Below, one piece after another: positions 44,392-54,688 of a stretch of DNA of 64,000 bases (positions are counted from its first letter, which is position 1; every line of letters begins with the position of its first letter). The DNA comes from Knufia peltigerae. Taxonomy: Eukaryota; Ascomycota; Eurotiomycetes; Chaetothyriales; Trichomeriaceae. The DNA lies in the NCBI GenBank assembly GCA_030247855.1, contig JAPDRN010000027.1, positions 1 to 64,000 of the forward strand, given 5' to 3'. The notes under the pieces are model-generated. The model was not told where the DNA came from. It did no database searches and saw only the letters and a program-made list of their open reading frames with translations. A program made the translations under genes and the position numbers.

Positions 44392-46189
44392 CTACTTGAC
44401 TGGTGACGATGATACGGTACACATCATTTTCTCCTTCAGCACGCGCGCTATTCTCTGGACGCCTTCTACGAGCTGTCCTTCCTCGTGCCACGCCCAACAT
44501 AACCTTGTCCCTCTGCTTAATCGTTCGCGTTCCCACTCGCGGCTCCAACAACTGGTCTTGCTCCCTCGTACCGCCATCATCCCGGACGACAAGATGCGGA
44601 GGTTGTACTCGTCGAGTGCGATCCTGGCAACCTCGTCTGATCGAATGCCCTCTGGAAACAAGATGTAGAGGAAGAAACCCCCAAAAACCTCCTCCTCCTC
44701 CTCCTCCTCCCCCGTCCGATCGGGACGGTCGACCTTGTACGGTGCACCCGTGTCGATCTTGACGCCCAACGGTTCCAGATACTCGTGGATGGCTTGTCGA
44801 AGGATGGCGGAGCGGTGCTGGTACAAAGGAATGAGAACGTTCCGAATGTGTCCCTCGAGGGCTCCCGTCCGAAGAAGGTGCTCAATGAGCGTCGAAGAGA
44901 ACTGTCCTGGAGCGCCTCCCGACAATGTCGCGCCACTGCCATCACAAAGTCAGCACACCCCTTTTTTACTCATTCATGGAACGGAAGCCAAATACTGACA
45001 CACGGTTAAGTCTCAAAATGAACTTTGGTGTCGCCTCTGCCCACCCGCACCTCATACCTGGTCCGACCACCTTCGAAAACGATCCATTACTGACCGCGTT
45101 GCCCCATTCGAGGTCGCCGCCCGGCAAGGAAGAATCCACGTCCACAAGCCTTGGTGGAGGGGGAGGAGGAGGATAAGTCCTGGAAGAGTTGCTGCTGCTG
45201 CTGCCGTTCGTAGGTGGCGGGAAAAGAGTAGGAGAAGCACCGAGAGAACTGCCATTTGTTTGGGCCAGCCGAGTCTCGACGCTCCATGACAAAAAGTCGT
45301 AACAGTCATCCGTGATGAGGAGCGCGTCCTTTTCTCGGGCGAGTCGGACGAGAGCCTCTCTTCGCTCCAAAGGGTACGTCTTGGAGCTGGGATTGCTGAA
45401 TGTCGGGACAAGATAAATGATGTGTCGGTAGAGCTTGGGATATTGTGGTGATCGTTTAAAACTTGCCAACGATGGAGCTTGTTCGATCTCTTTCACACCA
45501 GCCACAGTCCCATCTGCCCATGATCTATCCTGTTTGATCTCTTGCTCACCATTCGCGGTCTCCTTTACGCATGATGCACCTTGTTTGCTCTTCTCCTCAC
45601 CATCCACAACTTCGATCATGCTTCGCAGACGGTCCACATCCATCCCGTCGGCATCTTCAGGGACACCTACGAGACGACCCTGGAATCCTGCATCGTCAAA
45701 TACGGTGCACGCGAGGAAGTATGTGGGCTCGACCATCCAGACTCGACGTGTATACACCGGGTCCGAGAAAGCCGCCATGATACAGGCCAGGTTGCCCGAG
45801 GCGCCCGCCGTGATGCAGATCCTCTCAGGAGATATAGGTACAGACGTGGTGGTGGTGCTGCTGTTGTCGACATTCACCGTCCCGGCTGGTGGCGACCGCG
45901 ATCGATACAGGCGAGAGAGCCACTCGGCACATTCTTTACGCAGAGCCGGATCACCTATGTTGGGACCATAGAGCATGGCTTCTGTGGCACGTTTCGGGTC
46001 TGACAGTGTCGCCTCGGCAGCCTCGAGTAATGGTCCTCTGGGTAACAAACGCGGAGTGGGCCATCCTTTCTGAAGATCGATATGTGCCAGGGCAGCGGTG
46101 TTGGAAGTCTCTACCACCATGATAGTATTGCAGATGTCGGATACGGTAAGGCAGGATTCACCCTGCCCGAATTGAAAGAGTGATGCCAC
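44392..46189 (-). CDS. PLP-dependent aminotransferase, class I/II
   Basis: Exons 46189-45000 and 44935-44392, with a 64-bp GTCAGT..GCAG intron (phase 2), give 577 residues. ATG 46120 (MVVETSNTAALAHIDLQ) is a likely alternative start, nearer the usual family beginning LxxGWPxPxLLP. Fold-type I features are SNPSSKTYPLERREAL, LLITDDCYDFL (Asp binding the pyridine N and the Tyr) and SFSKVVGPGMRCGW with Schiff-base Lys373. It resembles the YER152C/2-aminoadipate aminotransferase-like group; the amino donor is not readable. Unusual are an insertion near residues 198-245 made of three diverged 17-19 residue repeats, a Pro/Ser/Asn-rich stretch before the Lys motif and a run of seven Glu in the C-terminal domain. 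The tail with Arg/Trp-rich RGSKTSCWSREW is odd but open. Confidence 0.86.
45478..45606 (-). repeat. Coding minisatellite in the aminotransferase
   Basis: Nearly three tandem units of about 50-57 bp, each beginning TTGTTYGATCTCTT or similar on the plus strand. Unit lengths are multiples of three so the frame is kept. They encode the insertion at about residues 198-245. Confidence 0.6.
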
Positions 46190-46209
46190 TCAATGAGCTG
46201 GAGAGCAAT

Positions 46210-46490
46210 GGAAGCAGTCGGTGTATGAGCACCGCGATTCCTCGCTCTCCGAGTCGATGGGAGAAGCTGGTGGGTGAGACTGGGTATGGCCTCTCTCGAC
46301 GAATCGAAGCCGCACAAGCACCAAAGCAACGATGGTGATCTTCAATGGGCCGAAGAAGAAAGGGAGCAGCTGGTTTGTACGAACCGCTGTCACACTCTCT
46401 CGTCGAGTCGAAGGAAGCAGCTGTTGGACGAGAACCAGTACCATTCCCTCATTGAACCGAAGCCACACGAGAACAAAAGCAACGAGATTT
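46210..46490. repeat. Two tandem copies of a 150-bp promoter segment
   Basis: 46210-46340 and 46365-46490 share the order GGAGCAGCTGGT, GAACCGC, CTCTC-CGAGTCGA, GAAGCAGCTG and GAACCGAAGCCRCACRAG..AAAGCAACGA. The copies are imperfect. The array starts 20 bp before the upstream ATG of the aminotransferase, so it is probably promoter or leader sequence. Confidence 0.55.
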
Positions 46491-47342
46491 CTCTACTTAC
46501 CTCTGCGTACTTTGAGATGTTCCTCGGACATTCTGCAAAGATCGTTGAAGCGGATTGGAGCGTGATCGGTTAGAACGGATCATGTCGACACGCCCCCGGA
46601 TGGACGTGCAGCTGAACTCCATGGTCGTAGCCAACGCGTCGGATGTATGACCGCGATCGATTGCGCAAAGAGCATCACTGATGAAATCGACCACTGCTGC
46701 TCTCGTGCGGTGTTGACATGACAGAGGATGCCGACATGAACGGAGTTTGGGAGATCGAGATCCCCGATCATCGTCGTCGGACTGTCGAAAGTCCTAGTGC
46801 CGCCCGATGGAAATTTAGCTGGTCGACACGGACCAAATAATCCGCCGCCGTCGAACCGCTTTTCTCGGTCGCTGAACGACCATCATCCTCCAACTGCATT
46901 TCCCTCCTGAACCGAATCAAGGACTCTAAATGATCCTCCCCAAAGAGGCTTATCATTTCCTTTTCTCGCTCATACAAATCATGTGGATCGTCTCTTCAAC
47001 GTGCGATTACAAGTCTTCTGAGGCCGTTGAGACGGAATTCGTCGGACGCGCACTCGCTTTCCGTAGTGCGACCCTGTTATGCGATGCATTGTCCCTAGGG
47101 CCATATTCAACGGTGAGGTCTTAGCAACCCATGATTGGTGGCTAGCTATCTTTCCACTGGAGAAGGAAACCGTTCCCTAGGATTTCCTCCCTGCGAGCCA
47201 TTTCTTATTTCATTTTGTGAGTTTTTTGACAGCGTGAATCTCATCATACTGAAGAGTGAGCCCCTTATTTCTATTTCCATCTCTTTTTGTGAGTCTTTGA
47301 CACGACATATACGACCGTACCAACATACCAACGATCACAACG
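46491..47342. other. Divergent promoter region
   Basis: Lies between the aminotransferase and the isocitrate-lyase-like gene, which point away from each other. Minus-strand frames at 46977-46768 (EREKEMISLFGEDHLESLI) and 46694-46497 look somewhat protein-like but no splice joins them well, so I do not call a gene. A 29-base TTGTGAGTYTTTGACA block is duplicated at 47214 and 47287, just before the ATG. Confidence 0.4.
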
Positions 47343-49350
47343 ATGCCAAAAATCAATACAACTCTCGATGCCGAACAGGCCGCCTTCGATGCAGAAGTCA
47401 ATGAGATCAAACAATGGTGGCAGTCAAGCGCCAAACAACGACAATTGAAGCGGTACATCTCCGACCCGTCATCCCATCTCGAAACCGCTGTGTGCTGGTA
47501 ATGTGCTGACGGAACAGGACAGACCATACCCAGCCGAGCGCATCGCGGCGTTACGCAGCTCCATCAAACAAAAGTATGCGTCAAGTGACATGGCCCTGAA
47601 ACTCTGGGACCAGATGACCGAGCACCAGAAGAATGGAACGGCCGAGTTGACCTTTGGCTGTACGGATCCCCTCCAGGCAGGTGTGATGGCGAAGCACCAA
47701 CAGGTGAGTTCGATATCGTTTGAAGGGTCGCAAAGACGTTCATGAGCCTGACATGTTTCGCTCACCGCGGCAAAGACCGTCTACGTCTCCGGAGCTTTGT
47801 GCGGCTATTCTCAAGTCAGCCAACCTGGCATGGACCACGCGGATTACCCTTGGGATACGGTTCCGGCGACAGTCAACAAGATCTTCCGGTCTCAGCAGTG
47901 GCAGGACCAACGACAGCGACAGTTTCGCTTCTTGTATCCCAAGTCGGAGCGCGAGGGACTCGACAACTGGGACTTTTTGACCCCAATTGTCGCCGATGGA
48001 GACATGGGCTTTGGTGGACTGACCCATACCATGAAGATGACTCGAGCCTTTGTGGAGGCCGGTGTTGCCATGTTTCATCTCGACGATCTGGCAATCGGTA
48101 AGGCTGGTTTCTCTCTCGTCTTCGAAAAGACCATAAACTTGGAGTATTGACCCTCTTCCACAGGAGCAAAGAAATTCACGACGGGCGAAGGACGAACAGT
48201 CATCCCCACGAGCGAATATCTGTCGCGACTGACGGCTGCCCGCATGCAGATCGACATCATGGGCGCTGAAACGGCACGGATGCCCCTTGTTCCCGTTCGC
48301 ATCATTGTCCGCAGTGCTAACTTCTGGGGACTTTGCCAGATCTTGATGTGCCGATGTGACACAGATCATTCGAGTTACATTACCTCGGTGATGGACCCTC
48401 GCGACCACGCGTACGTCCTGGGTGCCACTAAGCCTGTCAAGCCCCTCACGTCTGTTCTCTCCAGGGCGCTCGCATCCGGGTCCGACTACGCGCAGGCCCA
48501 GAAGGACTGGATCGCGTCGGCCGAGTTGAAGACGTTTGACGACGCAGTCGCCACGCACGGATCCGGCAATCCCGAGGGTGTCGCTGCGTACAAGGCCGCC
48601 GTCAAGTCTTCCCTTTCTTCTTCGCCAACTGCACCTCCGTTGTCGCTGACCGCTCGACGTGCCTTGGCCGCGCAGCACCTCGGCCACGAGCTTTACTCGA
48701 CCCTCCTCTTCGACTGGGACCTCGGCCGCACCCCAGAGGGCTCGTACCGATTCGCACCGACCGTCGACGCCGTGGTCTCTCGGGCCCTGCTCGCCGCCAA
48801 ACTCGGCGAGGTGACTTGGGCACGCATGGACTACCCGGTCCCTTCGGACATTGATGCCTTCCACACGGCCGTCCGCGCCGTGCACCCGGACCGAAAGTTT
48901 GGGTTCGGCTACACGGGAGGCTACAACTGGCTAGGGGCTGGTTGGTCGGCCGAACAAGTCAAGGAGTTTCCGTGGGAGAGTTCCAAGAAATATGGCATTG
49001 TTTGGCACGTTCAACCCATTTGGGCGCTGCAGGGTCAGAGAAGGGCCGCCGATTCGTTCGCCAAGTTGTGGCAGGGAGGTGGAATCGCGGCGTACATGAA
49101 CGTCGTCCAGGGTCCTGAATTGAAGCAAACGTACCCCGGATTGACAGCCAGAGAGACTGACGAGGTTGACGACGACAAAGACGACGGTTACGCTCGATTC
49201 AAATTTTCCGGTGCTTACCTTGCAGATGCGTTGTTGGAAACCGCCACTATGGGCATAGACATGGATGACGGTGGTGGTGATGATCGGAAGGGATTGTTGA
49301 AGATGGGAGAAGGAGTTGTCAAAGGTCCCAAGGCGAATAGATTTGGGTAG
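47343..49350 (+). CDS. Isocitrate lyase superfamily protein lacking standard catalytic motifs
   Basis: Exons 47343-47452, 47523-47703, 47776-48097 and 48164-49350 (introns 70, 72 and 66 bp). A further 45- or 51-bp in-frame intron ending at 48339 probably lies in the last exon, because it removes a segment absent from relatives. The product is then 584 (or 582) residues. The family skeleton is clear: FGCTDPLQAGVMAKHQQ, TVYVSGALCGYSQ, DYPWDTVPATVNKIF, IVADGDMGFGGLTHTMK, HLDDLAIGAKK, MQIDIMG and WARMDYP. The active-site loop KKCGH is replaced by KKFTTG, losing the catalytic Cys, and the SPSFNW motif reads TGGYNW. The Mg-binding Asp pair is kept. It is therefore unlikely to be a glyoxylate-cycle isocitrate lyase. 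Another C-C lyase or phosphonomutase-like chemistry is possible. There is no mitochondrial presequence. Confidence 0.87.
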
Positions 49351-50574
49351 ATGGTTAGAATCTCGGAAAAACAGGCCGACAGGCGAGGGCAGTTGGGTGA
49401 TAGTGCGTAACACCCACCTCTGCCTTACGTATAAGGCTATACTTCTCCCTACTTTGACTGTTGCGCGTTTCTCCAGACAATTTTGAGTGACTGCCTGCTG
49501 GTAGTCTCCCTTTGCTAGACGCCTCCCGTGTCGTGGTCAGTGATCCATTATCCTGTTTTGCCCGGAGGCAAATCGAGAATCATGGGTTTTAACGAGTACA
49601 ATTCCCCATCGACAAGTTTTTTCTGCCTCTCAGGAATGGTCGATGTAATAGCAAAATGCACCTTGCCTGACTTATATCGACAGGGTTGGAAAAGGCTTCC
49701 GCTGGCATGGATTCCAGTGACACTGGTACACACTACACGCAACTAACAGGTATGCGAGAGTGTAACCTATCACCTCCCGCAATGGTTTGTCAGTATTGTA
49801 CTAGGTTCGAAAGGAAAATGAGTCAGAACCAGGGTGGGAGCTTGTACTCAGCGATAAAGGGGAAGCCTGCTTACTGTACGGAGTACAGGAATGCTACCAG
49901 GCTCACACCTGTGCGTGATTGGCCGCCTTAGCACTACCGGATATCAGGCTATATACCCCAAAGGGTTTGGTCGCCTTACCTGGCGCTGAGGGCCATGAAC
50001 TTACTATGTACATACTTGGTGGCTATGCTCAAATCGAAGGCAACGCTCAACACCAAGTTAGCCCTCCTTCGTACTTGAATTCTATCATCATTTCAAATGC
50101 AGAGTCGTGACCTGCGACAACCTGTCAGGTTGAAGACTTCTGTTCATTGTCTTGCAAATCTACTAGGCCGACCCCCGTTCGTATGATCTCGGAGAGCACA
50201 CTTTGAGGCAGGGCCATCGATGCCCAGCCACCGAAGCTCCGCTCGTCTCTTCAAAGTATTTTGCTCGCAAAGCTTCACCGATCGTGACTGTTGGTGGCCG
50301 GAAATTTTACACACTTCTGCCTTACGCAGATCGAGATTCTTGCCCGGCGTCTTACGCATAAGACCCTCTGCGAGATCGTACATGGGTAAGCTTTTGACGG
50401 AATTTGTCAACAGAAGGACATGTACCCCGTCTGTATCGACAGGGATGAAATGATGCTAGACATACCTACCTAGGTACCTACCAGAGGGTTGCTTGCACGA
50501 ATATCAATGCAGATACCTGTCACCTGAGATACAAGCTATATAAACCTCTGACTTGCTTCTACAATAACAAGGTA
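49351..50574. other. Intergenic, no supported gene
   Basis: About 1.2 kb without a coding signal. It contains a perfect GTACGGAGTAC at 49876-49886. Confidence 0.5.
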
Positions 50575-53337
50575 TCAGGTATACGCGCCGAGTTCCTGCC
50601 TGTGCAATTCTTCTTTCTTGCTATCATCCTCATCCATCGCCTGCTGAATCACATCGTGAGGTCGCTCGGGGAGCGCCGGTTTGACGACGACTCCCTGACT
50701 TTCTGATGGCTCGCCGTGGCCGAAGAATTCATCGTGATGTTCATCCGCCGTGGGACTTGACGGTGCAGATTCTGTGGGAGCCTCTACCACCAAAACCTCG
50801 TCTTCAGCCTCAACATTCGCCAGCAACGAGCTTTGTCGTTTTCGCCGTTCCGGAAGCGGTGGCTTTTGCGCTGGTTTGGGCGACGTCACAATCGAGCCAT
50901 TGGTTCCACGGCGCTGTGGCAGTAGCGGAGGAGGCACTGGTTTTCTTTTCGGGGCGATGAAGCTATTCCTGGGTTTCTCAGGTGGAGGGAGCGGCGTTCC
51001 AGGAGGGGGTAAGGGTCTTCCACGACCCATGGGCTCTCGCGGAGTTGGAGGAACACTGGGGTTGTTGTTCTCTTTCTCGCCAGCAGCTTGGTTTTCCCGC
51101 TGTCGATTCCTTGCCAGCACGCCCCATCCCCATTTTTGAGCCGCCGCAGCCGCAGCGTTGACAGATGCGAGAGCTTGCTTTCTGTCCGCATTGGTCATGG
51201 ATCTGACTCCTTGTGCAAAGGTCTTTGGTTTGGTCGATTGCCCCGCCGACCTAGGCCTTTCTTCAGTCACATCAATTGTATTGCCAGAATTCGTCGAATT
51301 CCGACTTGACATCGTTGAGCTTCTTCCGGCTGAAGTAGACATGGGAGTCGGGGCGAATTCTTCCGACATTGGAATTTCTACTGAGAGGTTTGACGCGTTG
51401 CTCGCGCTGCGTTCCTTTTCTCTCATTGCGGCTGCCATTGAGGACTCGACGGGCGGTGATCCAGCTTGCGATTCCGGCGGCGATGGGGTCTCAGATGTCG
51501 ATCTATTGGATAAATCCTTCAAAAAGTTCGCGACGCTGTCCTTCTTGGCACTGGCGTCGGATCCTCGAGTCGGACTGTTGACATCGGCGTGATCAGCAGT
51601 CACGGTAGGGTTTGCAGCGCTGGCAAGGGATGGTGATCTCATCAATCTCGGAGTAGAAATATCAGCCTTGTTCGGAGATTCTGACCCCGACCTCTTGAGG
51701 CCCAAAAATTCGTTCATGGAGGCGATGGATTTCTTCGAAAGGGTCGGCTTCTGTTTGGCGTCGCTCAGTGCGGGCATGCTCATAACACGGTCGTCTTGCC
51801 CAAGTTCCACGGGCGTTCTCGTTCCCGAAGTTCCTGCCTCAGCCTCGTCTTCTGGCTCTTCGTTCGGGATTTCGGTTGAAGTGGCAGCCGTGGCTTCTCT
51901 CTGCCAAATGCCCCCACGATAACGTTGATTCCTGGTGTCGAAGAAGGGGACATCGTCCCAGAAAGGCTGACATATGCTTTCGGCAATGACTTCCCGGATT
52001 CGACTCTCAATTGCGCGTAGAATCCAAGTGTAGGTAATTTGGCGCGAGCTGACGATGGGTTCTAGGACGAGATCCAACTGCGGCATCTTTTCGAAGCTGA
52101 ACCAGAGCCGATTGCTCGGAGGCGGCTTGAACCTGACGAGGGCATGGCCTTGGAGTTTCTTGCACGTGGCTGCCAGAACCATGTCGACCTCTCGTGGTTT
52201 AAACCGAGAGCCCAGCTCGATTCGCGCCGTGGCTGCGATTTCTATCCTGAAGTGTCCGGTATAGTCCACGTCTGCCTCGACCGTGCAGTCGCCATTCACA
52301 GTCAGATCCTTCAGCCGAGGGTTCGTGATGAAGGGCGCACCGGTGCCTGTATCGATCTTTTGCAAAGCTAGCTTGGTGATGAAATTTGGCTTCTTGACCC
52401 GGGAGATCTTTTTGGTCAGCTTGGTCCGGATGAAATTTTCCAGCTCTGGTGTCTTGTACATGGCTAGAAACAGGCGACCGATCATGGCATTGAGCCACCT
52501 CGTCTGCAACTGCTCCTCGGATGAGTGCAGCTTCTGGACCAAGTTGACAATATGTTGAACATCGAATTCTTGCGCCACAGGCAAGTCTTCGCCGACCGTC
52601 TTTTCCTGATTCTTGAGTAATGCAAAATAAAAATCCTCCTTCTCTGACAGGCTCTCGCTAAACAGGAAGAAGGGTAGCGATTTGGGTGTATCACCGGCTC
52701 TTGTTTTCTTCCTCCGTAGTCGTATGGCATGTCGTTTGATCCACAATTCCCCTTCTGGCAACTCTTCTCCCCCTCCATAGATATCGACGTCATGGTACTC
52801 CAAAGAGATCACGTAGCGCACTTCCAGCTGTTGTATGTCATCGTACAGCATGAGATGGCCATGTCTCAACACCACATAGAAGACGTTGTTGGCGTTCTTG
52901 GCCGTCTTCCCCGCCGCATCCTTGTTCGGCTCTATCGTAGGCTTTTGCGAGCGGTCAAAGATACTCCGGTACATTGTCTGGTAGACACTCGGAGACTCCT
53001 GAGCAACCACCTCTCCCGCCGGACTAAGCTTGTCGGGAGGCTTGCCATTGACGCCACCGGGGACGTATTCTCTACATACGGCGAAGTACCCCGCGGCGAC
53101 GTCGGAATCATGTTGCCGATGGAATTTGTCGACCAGAGTATCGGTCTCGCTCTTGAAAGCTATCTTGTCATCTTCGGGACGGGCCAGAAGGGCGGGATCC
53201 TGGATGGGAGGATCGTGTTCGACGTTCGGAGGAGGTAAGGTGAGGTAGGCATGAATGAGGAGGAGGCCGAGGAGGAATGGAACGAATGTTAGACCGCCGA
53301 AGAGATATACACCCAAAAACCATTGCAAGGAACCCAT
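50575..53337 (-). CDS. nvj2: Nvj2-like SMP-domain lipid transfer protein
   Basis: An ER-anchored protein of the Nvj2/TEX2 group that moves lipids (ceramide in yeast) at ER contact sites. One exon, 920 residues. Residues 5-32 form a hydrophobic membrane anchor. A PH-like domain occupies about 150-245 (NVFYVVLRHGHLMLYDD start). The SMP domain, a tubular lipid-binding fold, occupies about 275-470 (TRWLNAMIGRLFLAMYKT to ICQPFWDDVPFF). From 470 to the end the chain is disordered, rich in Ser, Pro and Arg, with polyproline stretches such as PLPPPGTPLPPPEKP and PPPLLPQRR that could bind SH3 domains. The order of anchor, PH and SMP is diagnostic. It is a core, conserved gene amid accessory ones. Confidence 0.93.
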   Translation of the reverse strand: MGSLQWFLGVYLFGGLTFVPFLLGLLLIHAYLTLPPPNVEHDPPIQDPALLARPEDDKIAFKSETDTLVDKFHRQHDSDVAAGYFAVCREYVPGGVNGKPPDKLSPAGEVVAQESPSVYQTMYRSIFDRSQKPTIEPNKDAAGKTAKNANNVFYVVLRHGHLMLYDDIQQLEVRYVISLEYHDVDIYGGGEELPEGELWIKRHAIRLRRKKTRAGDTPKSLPFFLFSESLSEKEDFYFALLKNQEKTVGEDLPVAQEFDVQHIVNLVQKLHSSEEQLQTRWLNAMIGRLFLAMYKTPELENFIRTKLTKKISRVKKPNFITKLALQKIDTGTGAPFITNPRLKDLTVNGDCTVEADVDYTGHFRIEIAATARIELGSRFKPREVDMVLAATCKKLQGHALVRFKPPPSNRLWFSFEKMPQLDLVLEPIVSSRQITYTWILRAIESRIREVIAESICQPFWDDVPFFDTRNQRYRGGIWQREATAATSTEIPNEEPEDEAEAGTSGTRTPVELGQDDRVMSMPALSDAKQKPTLSKKSIASMNEFLGLKRSGSESPNKADISTPRLMRSPSLASAANPTVTADHADVNSPTRGSDASAKKDSVANFLKDLSNRSTSETPSPPESQAGSPPVESSMAAAMREKERSASNASNLSVEIPMSEEFAPTPMSTSAGRSSTMSSRNSTNSGNTIDVTEERPRSAGQSTKPKTFAQGVRSMTNADRKQALASVNAAAAAAQKWGWGVLARNRQRENQAAGEKENNNPSVPPTPREPMGRGRPLPPPGTPLPPPEKPRNSFIAPKRKPVPPPLLPQRRGTNGSIVTSPKPAQKPPLPERRKRQSSLLANVEAEDEVLVVEAPTESAPSSPTADEHHDEFFGHGEPSESQGVVVKPALPERPHDVIQQAMDEDDSKKEELHRQELGAYT

Positions 53338-54688
53338 TGATTAGCCAGGCATGGAGAAGCAGGGACGTTGCAGGCGAACGCTCGCAACCATTGGGGAATT
53401 GTTTTCTCTTTTCTTCTTGTCTGAAACGAATGTATGTCGGGCAGAATCGACAGCAGGAACAAGGAATTAGGTGCTGACAAGAGGCTGGGATAAGTCTTGA
53501 GAGGATGCTGGGGGTGGAATCGCGAGATGTGTTGAGAGTATCTGCGTCTTGTCTGCGTCAACAACAGGCAAAGAAGGCGGGAACCAATAGGTGACGTAGG
53601 GTGAACCACAAGGCATGCGGAGACTAACAAAATCGTCTACATAATTTGTGTTTCGGGCACTCGTATGAATCGCTCCAGGTATGGGTTTACGGAATACGAG
53701 TAGGCTCAAGATCTCCTACGACCGGTAGTACCGGCAGTACAGTAGTCCTCTGTCTCTCTCTCTGTGACTACAGTACGTAACATAACTGTTAGACGGATGG
53801 TGGGCACGTGACTCTAACGGTCAGAGCAAGGCTGCCGCTGAGTAATCAGCGCAGCTTCCATAAAACAACGCCAAATCAAAGCCGTGTCAGTAAAGATCAT
53901 TATACGAAATCCCAAAATTGATGAATCTAGCTAATCACAGGCTGATACTCCCGAACGAGATCAGAGTGTCGGAATCTTGGTAATCTCCCCATTGAATCAT
54001 AAGTTTCGACACGAAGAAACTTGTGCCGGCGAGGAGAAAGTTTTTGCTCTTTGACGCATATCGGGCCGAGAATACGGGCGAGGATCACATGGTCAACCTC
54101 CAGAAGCCACCTTTCTTCCATTTCTGGCCCGGACAGACACAGGAAAGCTTTGCTAGCCCAAGCGCATTCTTGTGCAGCTGGCCGTAGGGTCGAGATGCTT
54201 TTGGCGATGAGGCGTGCGTTCTCCAGTCATGCTCATGCACCCCGCACAACTTGCACGGAGAAACTCAAGCTCTTTTTGGGCGAAGTCGAAGTTAGCTACG
54301 CGAGCCGATCAACAACTACGTGCTTCGCATCCACCGATTGGTGACCCGAGATATTCTCAGACGTGGATCTAATTGCTGTGTCAATCTGTCTATTCTGCTT
54401 GAAATACTTTCCTCGATCTTTCGTTTTCTCCGTGGCTAATGTTCTTCCTCTTTTCAACACTAACATCTCAGGACTTGACGCCCCCAGGTTGTTTTGCTAA
54501 TACCCTAAGATCCCTGAAGTCGGCATTGATTTTCAAATACGAAGACGGTTGAACCTTTGTTGCACCAAAACCTGAGAAGGTCCTTGATTTCTTTCGGCGC
54601 TCCAGCCGGCAGTCATCATAAGCATTGATACTCTACCTGAACCGTAAGATCCTTGCAACATCTCGACGACCAAGGTGGTCTTTCCAGC
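53338..54688. other. Divergent promoter region
   Basis: Between the Nvj2-like gene and amylosucrase. It contains a short CT microsatellite (53746-53764). Frames at 53927-54344 have no domain. A GTAAGA just before the amylosucrase ATG could be a leader intron donor but no acceptor is needed for the model. Confidence 0.45.

Noticed and set aside
46497..46977. Two minus-strand frames that look partly protein-like
   Set aside because: No donor/acceptor pair joins them with a sensible intron, and neither has a convincing ATG.
53746..53764. CT dinucleotide run
   Set aside because: A short simple repeat in a 5' flanking region, with no further structure.
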